The position numbers and the translations under genes are program-made. Shown here piece after piece: positions 9,062-18,146 of a DNA stretch of 64,000 nucleotides (within the stretch, counting starts at the first letter, position 1; every line of letters starts with the position of its first letter). The DNA is from Nitrospira sp. Lineage in GTDB: Bacteria; Nitrospirota; Nitrospiria; Nitrospirales; Nitrospiraceae. Under the pieces are notes generated by a model, which made no database searches, had not been told where the DNA came from, and saw only the letters and a list, made by a program, of their open reading frames with translations. The stretch covers positions 3,328,001-3,392,000 of the forward strand of contig CP126123.1 in NCBI GenBank assembly GCA_030123605.1, read 5' to 3'.

Positions 9062-10933
9062 GTGGTGAGCGCGTCTCTTTCTCCTACTTCCCCCGATCTC
9101 GATCAACCCGGCCGGCATCCGGCCATGCGCGGGGTTGGCCGGCTCCTCAATCATTCACGGTCCCGCACGATTTTTCTGCAGGGTCTTGTCGCAGGGATTC
9201 TCACCTACGAACTGCTGGTCGGGAACGAAACGATATTCGGACATGCGGTGAGCCGAATGGTGGCCGTCGGCCTGATCTTGGTCGGCCTTGGGATCATGGT
9301 GCTGCCGCGAAAAGTGCTTGAGAGCGCCTGGTTTCCCGGCGTCCTCATCAGCCTCAATACGGTGCTGGTCACGGCGACGATTTATCTCTCCGGGAACGCC
9401 AGCTCCGAATTGTATCTCACCTATTTTCTCCTCGTGCTGATTGCCTCTTCGGCTCCTTCGCTGAAACAGCTGCTTGGTCTCTCACTGGTGATCTGCGCCG
9501 GGTACGGCGTATTGGTGTACGAACATGCGATGCAGTCCGGTTCGTTCGCCGTCGGGCATATGTTGGGCATTCCCGTGTTGCTGATCATGGCGGTGTTTTA
9601 TGGATTGACGCTCGAAACCGTGGCGGCTGAACGTCGATGCAATCTCCGCTTACAGGAAAATGTCCAGGGGTTGAAGCAGTCCGAACAGGCGTTGGAGGAA
9701 CGCCGGGCGCAACTGGAGACGCGCGTGCAGGGGCTGAAGCAGGGACTCTCCCGTGCGAATCAGGAAATCCGCCAGGGTAAGGCGGAGCGGACTGGGTTGG
9801 AACGGCAGCTGCGCGAAGCTCAGAAGCTCGAGGCGGTGGGGCGGTTGGCGTCCCGGATGGCGCTCGAGTTCAATCAGCTGTTGGCGGTCATCGGAAAACA
9901 GACCGGTGCCATCGCGTCCAAACTGAAACCGGATGATCCGTTGCAAGGTCCGGTGGAGGAGATGTTCAGGAGCGGGGAACGGGCTGCCGCCTTGACGGCG
10001 CAACTCTTGGCGTTGCGTGTCCATGAAACTACGGTGCGGGATACGCTGTCGCTCGGGCCGGCGATCGAAACGATGCGAGAGATGCTTCGGGGGCTGCTGT
10101 CCGGCCGGATCGGCCTACAGGTGACGAGCGACTCGACCGCGGCATTGGTGGAGATCAGTCATGATCGGCTGGAACAGGTGCTCCTGCATCTGGTCGCCAA
10201 TGCGCGGGATGCGATGCCGGAAGGCGGCCGCGTGGACGTCGCGGTGCAAGTGGTCACCGGTGATGGCCTTCCCGTCGAACAATTGGGGAAAAACCCCAGC
10301 ACACGCATGGCGATGATTGCGGTAAGCGATCGAGGCCGTGGGATGAACTTGGACGTCCAGTCACAAATGTTCGAGCCGTTTTTCTCGACGAAGGAGGCCA
10401 ATGCCGGTCTCGGTTTGACACTCGTGTATGGGATCGTCCGGCAATATGGCGGCACGGTCGAGGTGCAAAGCCAGCCCGGCCAGGGGACGACGGTGCGGGT
10501 CTATTTCCCGCTGGTCGAGCGAACCGGTGCAGTGCGGGACACGACCCTCGTCCACGAGGCCCTGTCGAAGGGGGCTGAGACAGTGCTCTTCGTCGAGGAG
10601 GATGAAATCGCTAGGAAACTCGCCCTCTCGACGCTCCACCGTCATCGTTACCATGTGTTGGAAGCGGGGTCTGCAGTGGAGGCGTTACTGGTGGCCCAAC
10701 AGCACGCCGGGCCCATTCATCTCACGGTGAGCCAGCTGTCGATGGCGGAGATCAGCGGACGGGAATTGGCCAAACGTCTGGTTCTCCGACATCCCGCAAT
10801 GAAGGCGCTGTTCGTGTCGGGGTTTTCGGACGAGACGATCACGAGTCATCGGGTCAATAAAAAGTATTTTCTGCAGCGCCCCTATCGGCAGCAAGAATTG
10901 GCCGGGAAGGTCCGTGAATTACTGGACGTGTGA
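9062..10933 (+). CDS. Membrane-bound hybrid kinase-like protein lacking phospho-acceptor His and Asp
   Basis: A 623-residue protein with six or so N-terminal membrane spans (about 30-190), a coiled coil (195-260), a histidine-kinase core and a C-terminal receiver domain. The ATP-binding lobe looks intact: N-box HLVANARDAMPEGG, G1 VSDRGRGMN, G2 NAGLGLTLVYGIV. The H-box, however, reads ASRMALEFNQLL, with Leu268 where hybrid kinases have His. In the receiver the phospho-Asp position is Gln558 (TVSQLSMAE) and the conserved Lys is Arg (LQRPYR). Family knowledge predicts no autophosphorylation and no phosphoryl acceptance, so it may be an ATP-responsive scaffold or inhibitor. Start is GTG 9062, with another GTG next to it. 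It stands alone with no adjacent regulator. Confidence 0.85.
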   Translation: MVSASLSPTSPDLDQPGRHPAMRGVGRLLNHSRSRTIFLQGLVAGILTYELLVGNETIFGHAVSRMVAVGLILVGLGIMVLPRKVLESAWFPGVLISLNTVLVTATIYLSGNASSELYLTYFLLVLIASSAPSLKQLLGLSLVICAGYGVLVYEHAMQSGSFAVGHMLGIPVLLIMAVFYGLTLETVAAERRCNLRLQENVQGLKQSEQALEERRAQLETRVQGLKQGLSRANQEIRQGKAERTGLERQLREAQKLEAVGRLASRMALEFNQLLAVIGKQTGAIASKLKPDDPLQGPVEEMFRSGERAAALTAQLLALRVHETTVRDTLSLGPAIETMREMLRGLLSGRIGLQVTSDSTAALVEISHDRLEQVLLHLVANARDAMPEGGRVDVAVQVVTGDGLPVEQLGKNPSTRMAMIAVSDRGRGMNLDVQSQMFEPFFSTKEANAGLGLTLVYGIVRQYGGTVEVQSQPGQGTTVRVYFPLVERTGAVRDTTLVHEALSKGAETVLFVEEDEIARKLALSTLHRHRYHVLEAGSAVEALLVAQQHAGPIHLTVSQLSMAEISGRELAKRLVLRHPAMKALFVSGFSDETITSHRVNKKYFLQRPYRQQELAGKVRELLDV

Positions 10934-10949
10934 GCGGTCGGGAGAGAGG

Positions 10950-11657
10950 TTAGTACCGCCATGACCTGGTGCGGGCCGGTGTAAAGAACCGCACCTCCGG
11001 TCGTTTGAAGAAACCGATCAGCCCCATTCCTGCGATGAACCCGCCGATGTGAGCGAAGAAGGCCACCCCTCCCCCTTGCGACCCGAGACTCGCTCCTCCG
11101 CTCAAGAGCTGCATCACGAACCAGAATCCCAACACGATGCCGGCCGGCACCGTGACCATTCCCACCATCGGAGCGAGCAGCAGCACCCGGGCGTGGGGGA
11201 ATAAGAGCAGATAGGCCCCCAACACCCCGGAGATTGCGCCGCTGGCGCCGACCATCGGAACGGTGGAGGTGGGATCGGTCCAAGCGTGGCTGAGCGCAGC
11301 CAAGACGCCGCACAGGACATAAAACACGACGAACTTCGCATGGCCCATGACGTCCTCGATGTTGTTGCCGAAGATCCAGAGATAGAGCATGTTGCCGATG
11401 AGGTGCATCCAACTGCCGTGCAGGAACATGCTCGTCAGTACGGTCGAAACGGCCGGGATCGCCATGACCTCAGGCGGAAGCACTGCGCGGCCGAATACGA
11501 CAGCCGGGATGGCACCGTACTGATAGACAAAGGCTTCTCCCGGTCCTGGAGGGAGCGCGCTTTGGTACAGGAATACGAGGCAGCAGGCGGCGATGAACGT
11601 GATGGTGACGACCGGCGCGCTTTCCGTCGGGTTATCGTCGTTGAGCGGGAGCATCAC
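10950..11657 (-). CDS. Rhomboid-family intramembrane serine protease
   Basis: A 235-residue membrane protein with six or more hydrophobic spans. Rhomboid catalytic features are present: HGSWMHLIGNMLYLWIFG in the L1-TM2 region, the nucleophile in GASGAISG (Ser139), and the general base in AHIGGF (His203). It should cleave membrane-protein substrates within the inner membrane; the natural substrate cannot be told. It is adjacent to, and co-directional with, the DHH phosphoesterase gene upstream (21-bp gap), so they may be co-transcribed. Confidence 0.93.
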   Translation of the reverse strand: MMLPLNDDNPTESAPVVTITFIAACCLVFLYQSALPPGPGEAFVYQYGAIPAVVFGRAVLPPEVMAIPAVSTVLTSMFLHGSWMHLIGNMLYLWIFGNNIEDVMGHAKFVVFYVLCGVLAALSHAWTDPTSTVPMVGASGAISGVLGAYLLLFPHARVLLLAPMVGMVTVPAGIVLGFWFVMQLLSGGASLGSQGGGVAFFAHIGGFIAGMGLIGFFKRPEVRFFTPARTRSWRY

Positions 11658-11678
11658 CGCACCTCTGGTCGAGAACCG

Positions 11679-12533
11679 TCACGGCACCGGTCGAGGAAGC
11701 CGGGGATTCGAAGGGAGTGTGCCGTCGGCTTGCAACGGTACCGAAAACCCGGCTGCGTGGGTGTGGCCTCCGCCGCCGAACGAGGCGGAGATCGCGCCGA
11801 CGTCGGTTCCATCTTCGCGAGACCGGAGACTGTAATAGCGCCGGCCGTTACGATCGTGCCAGATGAGACAGAACGGATGGTCGGCCGACAAGCGCTCGCC
11901 GATCTGACTGGTGAGGACCGCACTGTGAACGGCCGGTACGGTGACGCCTTCGAACCGTACCATCGAGGTGTAGGAAGCAAGTTTAGTGACGAGTTCATTC
12001 TCGTAACGAAGGATGGCCCGGCCTTCCCGTTCTAATTCCCGCTGCTCGAAACGGTCCCAGAGCTGAAAGTCGAATGGGTAGGATGCCAATGCGGCGCTGA
12101 TTTCCCGGCTGTTCGGCAGCGCCCAATGCCAGAGGTCCTTGTCCTGAACATAACGCAACAACCAGGGAACCGGTTCGTCATGGGCCCATTCCCATCCCAG
12201 TACGGCGCCGGATTTCTTCTGGTCAAAGTATGCGTAAGGCAGGTCGGCCAATGTCTGTTCGGCAGTGATGTGGTGATCCAGGACGACCAGGCTGGCGGCC
12301 TCCTTGACGACAGTTTCGAGGATCGGCCTGGGGTAACTGAAGTCCACGATGACGATATGCTGGCCGGCTAGGCCGGACGGCGGCGCTTCGCCATGTTTCA
12401 CGGCATGATAGCGGGCGTCCGGGAAGCGTTTCCAGATGGCCCAGGCGGCGCCGAAACCGTCCGCACATTCCGCATGGTACAGGATCAGCGTGGGAGGAAC
12501 AGGAGAGAGGCTTCGTATGGCGGCTGCGCTCAT
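11679..12533 (-). CDS. DHH-family phosphoesterase
   Basis: A 284-residue protein with the DHH and DHHA1 hallmarks. An early HAECADGFGAAWA metal site is followed by VDFSYP, the family-naming LDHH near residue 88, and a C-terminal GGGGHTHAAGF substrate-binding loop. Members hydrolyse phosphodiesters such as nanoRNA, cyclic dinucleotides or pAp. This short single-domain form resembles the oligoribonuclease/phosphohydrolase group without a membrane or CBS part. Exact substrate is not decidable from sequence. Confidence 0.9.
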   Translation of the reverse strand: MSAAAIRSLSPVPPTLILYHAECADGFGAAWAIWKRFPDARYHAVKHGEAPPSGLAGQHIVIVDFSYPRPILETVVKEAASLVVLDHHITAEQTLADLPYAYFDQKKSGAVLGWEWAHDEPVPWLLRYVQDKDLWHWALPNSREISAALASYPFDFQLWDRFEQRELEREGRAILRYENELVTKLASYTSMVRFEGVTVPAVHSAVLTSQIGERLSADHPFCLIWHDRNGRRYYSLRSREDGTDVGAISASFGGGGHTHAAGFSVPLQADGTLPSNPRLPRPVP

Positions 12534-12632
12534 AGGCGTTCCACCTTACCATGTCCGCTCATGGAGACTAAAGGGGGCGGTCATAAGGGGCGGGGTGATG
12601 CCGGTACGTTCGCCGGCATCGTCGGATTCGGA

Positions 12633-13688
12633 TCAGGCCGCCGCAGGAAGCCCATTGAGGTGGTTAATGAGTTGTCGGAGCCGACCGGCACTGCGGCGGT
12701 TGAACGAAAAGGTCAAGCGCGCGAAGTCTTTCAGTCCAGGCTCATCGATTTCTTCGGGGAGGGACGGCCGCTGCTCAAAGGTTCCTTCTGTCAGCAGATC
12801 CTTGAATTCCTGCTGCACGTTCTCGACTTGCGCCTCGGTCAACGGGGTTTTCAGTCTGATGGCGAGTTGGCGACCCACGAATCGGATCGAGTGATACCGT
12901 CGGTAAAAGGTCCGGATCTCAGTGACGGCATCTTCCACATTGTCGACGATGGTGAAGAGGGCGAGGTCCTCGGCATTGATCAGGTGCCGTTTCAGCAACT
13001 GTTCGGTGATGAACAGGTTCCAGTGATTCCAGTAATCGCACCCCGGAGCCTGCAGGCAGACGATCGGTTTCGGGTCGCTCTTCCCGGTTTGCACGAGGGT
13101 CAAAATCTCAAACCCTTCGTCATGGGTGCCGAATCCGCCGGGGAACAGGGCGATGGCATGGGATTCTTTTTGGAACATGAGCTTGCGGGTGAAAAAATAT
13201 TTGAAGGTCACGAGCTTGGGGTCGTCGGCAATGACGGAGTTGGCCCCCTGCTCGAAGGGCAGCATGATATTGACGCCGAAGCTATGCTCGCGGCCGGCTC
13301 CTTCTTGGGATGCCCGCATGATGCCGTCGGCGCCGCCGGTGATCGTCATGTAGCCCTCTTCAACCATCCGTTTGGCGAACCGGAAGGCCAGTTGGTAGTT
13401 AGGATCATCGGCGGGAGTGCGGGCAGACCCGAACACGCTGACCTTCAGCCGATGCCGATAGCCCTGAAACACTTTGAACGCATGTCGTAATTCTTTTAAC
13501 GCACGATTGACGATCTTCAGGTCCAGGACGTCCATCTGCGACTCCGACAGCCGGAGGACGCCGATGAGAATTTCCTTCATGAGCGCCGCCTGGATGTCAT
13601 CGTCCGGACGGTCGAGCAGACTGTTGAGTTGCGCGAGGATTTCGTCTTTGGTCGGAGCGGGTTTTGAGCGGGCGACAGGGCTTTTCAT
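12633..13688 (-). CDS. LOG-family protein (Rossmann-fold, lysine-decarboxylase-like)
   Basis: A 351-residue protein with a central LOG domain: SVFGSARTPADDPNYQ, TGGADGIMRAS and the hallmark PGGFGTHDE. LOG proteins are nucleotide 5'-monophosphate phosphoribohydrolases, such as cytokinin-activating enzymes or PpnN-like nucleosidases. An extra N-terminal helical domain (about residues 1-95) and a C-terminal extension (about 290-351) make it longer than plain LOG enzymes and closer in size to PpnN-like forms. That suggests housekeeping nucleotide turnover, which is an inference. Runs alone on the minus strand. Confidence 0.88.
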   Translation of the reverse strand: MKSPVARSKPAPTKDEILAQLNSLLDRPDDDIQAALMKEILIGVLRLSESQMDVLDLKIVNRALKELRHAFKVFQGYRHRLKVSVFGSARTPADDPNYQLAFRFAKRMVEEGYMTITGGADGIMRASQEGAGREHSFGVNIMLPFEQGANSVIADDPKLVTFKYFFTRKLMFQKESHAIALFPGGFGTHDEGFEILTLVQTGKSDPKPIVCLQAPGCDYWNHWNLFITEQLLKRHLINAEDLALFTIVDNVEDAVTEIRTFYRRYHSIRFVGRQLAIRLKTPLTEAQVENVQQEFKDLLTEGTFEQRPSLPEEIDEPGLKDFARLTFSFNRRSAGRLRQLINHLNGLPAAA

Positions 13689-13789
13689 CGATCATCCCTT
13701 AATAGAACGATGTACTCCGGACGGCTATCGTCGGAGAAAGAAATCATAACAAGCCGGACCTGATGAAGCAAAGATTCATCGAAGGAGGC

Positions 13790-14569
13790 TTAGGAGAGGT
13801 CCGACGAACGCGGCAAATTTTGCAGCACCCACGCGCGAATTCTGGATTCGTCGGAAGACGGTAACGGCGCGAATTGAATGTCGACGCCCGGATTGGTCCC
13901 GACCGCTCCGCCCTGTTCCGGAAGGTCCGGCTCGTAACTGCTGTTGAGAATCGTGCCGCGTAGAGAAAAACTCATGTCTGCTCCCGGTAGGATGAACGAA
14001 AGCACGACGGTCGTACCGGGGAGGAGCACGGTACGGCTTTCGATGAAGGCTCCCACGTGGCTGAGCTGTCGGATCGTGGCGACGTGCTTCGCCCCTTCGC
14101 CCTCACAGTCCGTCACACGGACGGTTGCGGGGAGGCAGGTCGCACATCGTCGCGGGGCCAGCGCGAGGTCTCGCGCCGTGAGGATACCCACCGGCTGGCT
14201 TTGTTTCGTGACGATCAGGAGCGAGGCACCGGTCGAGGCCATCAAGCTGGTGGCGTCGTCGAGGACCTGATCGTATTCGATGGAATGGACGGGCTTCGAC
14301 ATAATGGCTCGAACCTCTATCTCGTGCGGTTCCAGGCCCTGAGCGACGACTTTTTTCACGATGTCGCCGGAGGTCATGATGCCGAAGGTGGTGTCGCTGT
14401 CTTTCACCAGCAGGCAGGGGATTCGCTCCCGCTCCAGGAGCAACGCGGCTTCGCTTACGGAGACATCCCCGGGAACTTGCACGACGCCGGGTGTCATCAT
14501 GTGCGCCACCATGGAAGTCGAAAAATTGGACGGTCTGTCGCGGAGCATGGAGCCGGTCTTTGTCATCAT
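13790..14569 (-). CDS. Tandem CBS-domain protein with C-terminal PilZ-like domain
   Basis: A 259-residue soluble protein. Two CBS domains (about 20-85 and 85-150; AHMMTPGVVQVPGD, IMSKPVHSIEYD, PVGILTARDLAL) typically bind adenine nucleotides. The C-terminal about 100 residues look like a PilZ beta-barrel (ATIRQLSHVGAFIES, LRGTIL, GVDIQFAPL). The LSxxG part of the PilZ c-di-GMP signature is visible; the upstream RxxxR pair is not obvious, so second-messenger binding is uncertain. A CxxC-like pair (CATC) lies in the linker. It could couple energy charge and c-di-GMP, which is inference. Confidence 0.82.
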   Translation of the reverse strand: MMTKTGSMLRDRPSNFSTSMVAHMMTPGVVQVPGDVSVSEAALLLERERIPCLLVKDSDTTFGIMTSGDIVKKVVAQGLEPHEIEVRAIMSKPVHSIEYDQVLDDATSLMASTGASLLIVTKQSQPVGILTARDLALAPRRCATCLPATVRVTDCEGEGAKHVATIRQLSHVGAFIESRTVLLPGTTVVLSFILPGADMSFSLRGTILNSSYEPDLPEQGGAVGTNPGVDIQFAPLPSSDESRIRAWVLQNLPRSSDLS

Positions 14570-14728
14570 GTTAAGCCTCTTTCTCGCCGTGCGAGGGGCT
14601 GACGTTTCGGCCCGGCGACCCCCACGTCGAAAGAAAGTATACCAGATCGGTCTGTCGGATCAGCTTCCCCATCTTCTCTTGTCAAGCAAGATATTAGGCG
14701 ATTAGACTGCACTGCAACCCTAGTCACT

Positions 14729-16243
14729 ATGGTTGTTTCAAAATATGCCAAACACGACATGATGCAAAGCGAATTCACACAACGTGCGAATCGGATCGCC
14801 GTGCACGGTCTGGGGCTCTCGGTGGATGTGTATTCACCGGACTTGGTTCACCTCGTTCAAACCCTTCGCGATGAGGGCCTGTGCCCCGACTATCTGGAAA
14901 TCTTCAAGGCCACGACCTCAGCGATGCAATGGGTTCGGCGGCAGCTTCCCGGCATCAAGCTGCCCTACCATGGCGAAGGTCTGTGGGTCACCCAGCCGGA
15001 CTTTCAGCGGAGCTGCTCCGGTCGGCAAGGGGTGGCTGAGGCCTGTGCCCAGGTCGCCGCCTTGGGGAGTGCCTGGCTGAATCACGAATGTGCGACCAAA
15101 CACATGGCGGGATACGCGTTCGGAACCTACCTACCGCCGCTGTATACGGACCTGTCCGCCAGGATGACGGCAGAGAATCTGGCCTTTCTGCAGGAACAGC
15201 TGGACCGACGGGCGCGATGCCATGAGGACGGAACCACGCTGGTTTTGTTGGAAATGCCTCCACTGACCTACTTCGCTTGCGGGTCTCTGGGGATTCCTGA
15301 TTTTTTTCGAGCGGTGACCGACCGCGTGGCCTGCGGCTTAGTGCTGGACATCGGTCACTTGTGGACCGTCTATCGCTACACGGGAGCCTGGTGCCGACAC
15401 ACGTTGCAGGCATTTGCCGCTGAGTTTTTGGATATCTTCCCAATGGAGCGCGTGGTCGAAATCCATGTGGCCGGGCTCACAGCATTCGCAAGCCACAACC
15501 GGTCCACCGGTGCGGGGGAAGATACGGCCTTGCCCGCCTGGATCGATGCCCATGGGGCCCCTATTCCGGAAGTCCTGTTCGACCTGTTGGTTCAGGTGTT
15601 GGCCCATCCCCGCTTGACGTCGTTGAAGGGCGTCGCGCTGGAGGTCGATACCAAGCCGGTGGCGGAGATCGGGAGAGAGTTCCGAGGCTTTGTTGACCGT
15701 TTTGCCTCGGAGGTTCGTTGGTCGGAGCAGAGCGCCGGTCTCAGTGTACAACAGGGGGATGGCTTGGGTGTCTTGTTCTGCGCCGATGGGAGGAACTGGC
15801 CGACGAGGGATGAACAGGAGAGGTTACGCCGACAGTATCGTGACTATGTGGCCTTCGTGACCTCCGTGGACGCAATGCCGATGGCAGGAGACCTTGCTCT
15901 GTTCGGCGGATCCCTCGACGACCTCAACCGTTATCGCGAGACCTACCTGTCACACGAGCTGCTGCATTGGGGGGGCGAGTTGAAGGATATGTTTCCCAAA
16001 ACCTGTCGCCTGCTGGGGGAGGCGCAGATCACGGTAGACCGGTTCATTCCGTTCTGGTTCGAGAGGCCGAGACCGCAACAGGAGGACTACGACTTTTTTC
16101 TGCTGAAGGTCGATCGTTTCGTCGAGTTCGTGGCGAGCGTTTGTCCGTCCGCTGCGTCGGCCGCTACGGATGAGGCGGAGGGATTGCGAGACGCCTATCG
16201 TGTCGCGAATGAACCGATCGGATCGGCCGGGGTGAGCGCATGA
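14729..16243 (+). CDS. DUF692/MNIO-like multinuclear iron oxidase with extra C-terminal domain
   Basis: A 504-residue protein. The first about 325 residues look like a DUF692 TIM barrel, the MNIO family of multinuclear non-haem iron enzymes that oxidise cysteine residues in peptide substrates. Likely metal ligands lie in YHGEGLW (near residue 79), NHECATKH, LLEMPPLTYF, LDIGHLW (near 206), EIHVAG (near 244) and ALEVDT (near 304). The last about 170 residues are an unrecognised Trp/Tyr/Phe-rich helical domain. No precursor-peptide gene or partner protein is evident next door. Its stop overlaps the start of the dihydrouridine synthase gene by 4 nt (ATGA). No good ribosome site precedes the ATG, so the start is uncertain by about ten codons. 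Confidence 0.75.
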   Translation: MVVSKYAKHDMMQSEFTQRANRIAVHGLGLSVDVYSPDLVHLVQTLRDEGLCPDYLEIFKATTSAMQWVRRQLPGIKLPYHGEGLWVTQPDFQRSCSGRQGVAEACAQVAALGSAWLNHECATKHMAGYAFGTYLPPLYTDLSARMTAENLAFLQEQLDRRARCHEDGTTLVLLEMPPLTYFACGSLGIPDFFRAVTDRVACGLVLDIGHLWTVYRYTGAWCRHTLQAFAAEFLDIFPMERVVEIHVAGLTAFASHNRSTGAGEDTALPAWIDAHGAPIPEVLFDLLVQVLAHPRLTSLKGVALEVDTKPVAEIGREFRGFVDRFASEVRWSEQSAGLSVQQGDGLGVLFCADGRNWPTRDEQERLRRQYRDYVAFVTSVDAMPMAGDLALFGGSLDDLNRYRETYLSHELLHWGGELKDMFPKTCRLLGEAQITVDRFIPFWFERPRPQQEDYDFFLLKVDRFVEFVASVCPSAASAATDEAEGLRDAYRVANEPIGSAGVSA

Positions 16244-17424
16244 GCTTTTGGTCCAGGCTTCCGCAGCCCATTCTCGGGTTGGCGCCGATGGACGGCGTGA
16301 CCGATGCGGCCTTCCGGCGCGTGGTGGCTGCTCAGGGACGGCCCGACGTCACGTTTACCGAGTTCACCAATGTCGGCGATGTCTGTCGTGGCCCGGAGCA
16401 TCTGCTGTCTTCATTGATTTACAGCGAGGCTGAGCGGCCGATCGTGGCGCAGCTCTACGGCAAGGATCCGGATCAGTTTTATCGCGCGGCGCAGGTGGTG
16501 GGCGAACTGGGGTTCGACGGGCTCGACATCAACATGGGTTGTCCCTCGAAGAGCGTCGCCGCGTCCGGTTCGGGCGCGGCGTTGATCAAGACCCCCGATT
16601 TGGCCCATGCGATCGTGCGCGCCGCCCGGCAGGGGCTGGATGATTGGGCAGCCGGCCAATCGATCGAGACCCTTGGATTCAAGCCTTCCCGTATCGAAGG
16701 TATTCAGGCGATGAACCGCCGACGAACCGGCCTGCCGATTGTCCCTCGCCGATCCGTTCCGCTCTCGATCAAAACGCGGTTGGGGTTCGATTGCATCGTC
16801 GTCGAACGATGGGTGGAACATTTGCTGGAAACAGGGCCCGCGGCGATTACATTGCATGGGCGGACCTTGCAGCAGATGTACCGGGGAGCAGCCGATTGGT
16901 CGGCCATCGCCGTCGCCGCGATGCTCGCGCGCGGCACCCAGACGCTGATACTCGGAAACGGAGATGTTCAGACCTTGGCGGATGCGGTCAAGCGTATCGC
17001 CGAAAGCCGTGTGCGGGGCGTTCTGGTCGGACGAGGGACCTTGGGAGCGCCCTGGTTTTTTCGCGGGAAGGAGCGGGCCCGGCGAGCGATGCATGAACAA
17101 ACCGACCTGTCCGCTCTGGCGGCGACGACGTGGGAACCTCAAGTGTCGGTGGCTCAACGAATGCGGGTCATGTTGGACCATGCGCGACAATATGAAGCCA
17201 TAGCCGGGCTGGAACGGTTCCGATCCATCCGCAAACATCTCGGCTGGTACTGCAAGGGATTCCCCCACGCAGCGGCGATGCGGACCAAAATGTTCCAGGT
17301 TTGCAACGTACCGGATGTCGAACGTGTCGTCGAAGAATTTTGCCGCGATCTCATGGTTGCGGAGCTTGATCTTGCCGACACGAGTCCATTCGAAACTCGC
17401 CCGTCGCAGATCTGTGTCTCCTGA
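16240..17424 (+). CDS. dus: tRNA-dihydrouridine synthase
   Basis: A 394-residue FMN enzyme that reduces uridines in tRNA. Family signatures are LGLAPMDGVTDAAFR, TEFTNVGDVCRG, AQLYGKDPDQF and INMGCPSKSV with the catalytic Cys101. A SIKTRLGFD strand, LHGRT and the FMN-phosphate loop GVLVGRGTLGAPWFF follow. An insertion of about 35 residues (roughly 130-165) after the catalytic region makes it longer than DusA/B/C. It overlaps the preceding MNIO gene and ends 4 nt before maf, so the three may be co-expressed. The Dus subtype cannot be assigned safely. Confidence 0.93.
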   Translation: MSFWSRLPQPILGLAPMDGVTDAAFRRVVAAQGRPDVTFTEFTNVGDVCRGPEHLLSSLIYSEAERPIVAQLYGKDPDQFYRAAQVVGELGFDGLDINMGCPSKSVAASGSGAALIKTPDLAHAIVRAARQGLDDWAAGQSIETLGFKPSRIEGIQAMNRRRTGLPIVPRRSVPLSIKTRLGFDCIVVERWVEHLLETGPAAITLHGRTLQQMYRGAADWSAIAVAAMLARGTQTLILGNGDVQTLADAVKRIAESRVRGVLVGRGTLGAPWFFRGKERARRAMHEQTDLSALAATTWEPQVSVAQRMRVMLDHARQYEAIAGLERFRSIRKHLGWYCKGFPHAAAMRTKMFQVCNVPDVERVVEEFCRDLMVAELDLADTSPFETRPSQICVS

Positions 17425-17428
17425 CCCC

Positions 17429-18061
17429 ATGCGGTTCATCCTGGCCTCCACCTCGCCGAGGCGGAAGGAATTGTTGACTCTCCTGGGCCTGCCCTTCGAG
17501 GTCGTGACCCCGTCGTTTGTCGAGCAAGTGGTGCCGCATCTGGCAGCCGACCTGCAGGCGGCAGAGTTCGCGGCCGGCAAGGCACGATCCTGCGCCGGTC
17601 AATTTCCTGAGGCTGTGGTGCTGGGCAGCGACACCTTGATCAGCCTGGGAACAGAGGTGCTGGGAAAACCCCTCGATCTGGCCGATGCCGAGGTCATGCT
17701 CCGGATGATGGCAGGCCGGACCCACACGATTTTCACGGCGGTCGCGCTGGTGAGTCACAAGCTCGGGTTCTGCGATGTTCGGATCGCAACGATTCAGGTC
17801 ACGATGAAGGCGTTCGACGAGGCAGCCTTGACGGGCTATCTGCGCACAGAAGAAAGTTTGGGCAAGGCCGGAGCCTATTCCATTCAAGGGGCCGGTGGGA
17901 TGCTCATCGATCGGATCGAGGGCGACTACACCGGAGCCGTGGGGCTTCCTCTGCGTACGGTGGCCGACCTGGTGTATCGGCGCGGCATGGCTTGTCCGGT
18001 CGATATAGAGACGCTCTATGCCCTCAAGCCCTATCCGAATTGGGGACGATTCAGTTCCTGA
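17429..18061 (+). CDS. maf: Maf-family nucleotide pyrophosphatase
   Basis: A 210-residue house-cleaning enzyme that hydrolyses non-canonical or modified nucleoside triphosphates (dTTP/UTP or m7GTP types). It starts with the standard Maf N-terminus ILASTSPRRKELL. The catalytic-region Asp lies in VVLGSDTLI, followed by GKPLDLADAEVMLRMMAGRTH, a GAYSIQGAGG loop and a GDYTGAVGLPL motif. The ATG at 17429 is clearly the start; the longer upstream frame is shadow sequence in dus. It follows dus by 4 nt. Confidence 0.94.
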   Translation: MRFILASTSPRRKELLTLLGLPFEVVTPSFVEQVVPHLAADLQAAEFAAGKARSCAGQFPEAVVLGSDTLISLGTEVLGKPLDLADAEVMLRMMAGRTHTIFTAVALVSHKLGFCDVRIATIQVTMKAFDEAALTGYLRTEESLGKAGAYSIQGAGGMLIDRIEGDYTGAVGLPLRTVADLVYRRGMACPVDIETLYALKPYPNWGRFSS

Positions 18062-18146
18062 TGGATGTGCCCCGCGAGATTGAAAAGATCTTCTCCATCG
18101 CTTTACAATGCGCCCCATTGTCCAGTGATACGTCACGGAGGTAGTC

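Noticed and set aside
16411-17580. 389-codon minus-strand frame opposite dus and maf
   Set aside because: Antisense shadow; the plus strand has the complete Dus and Maf motifs.
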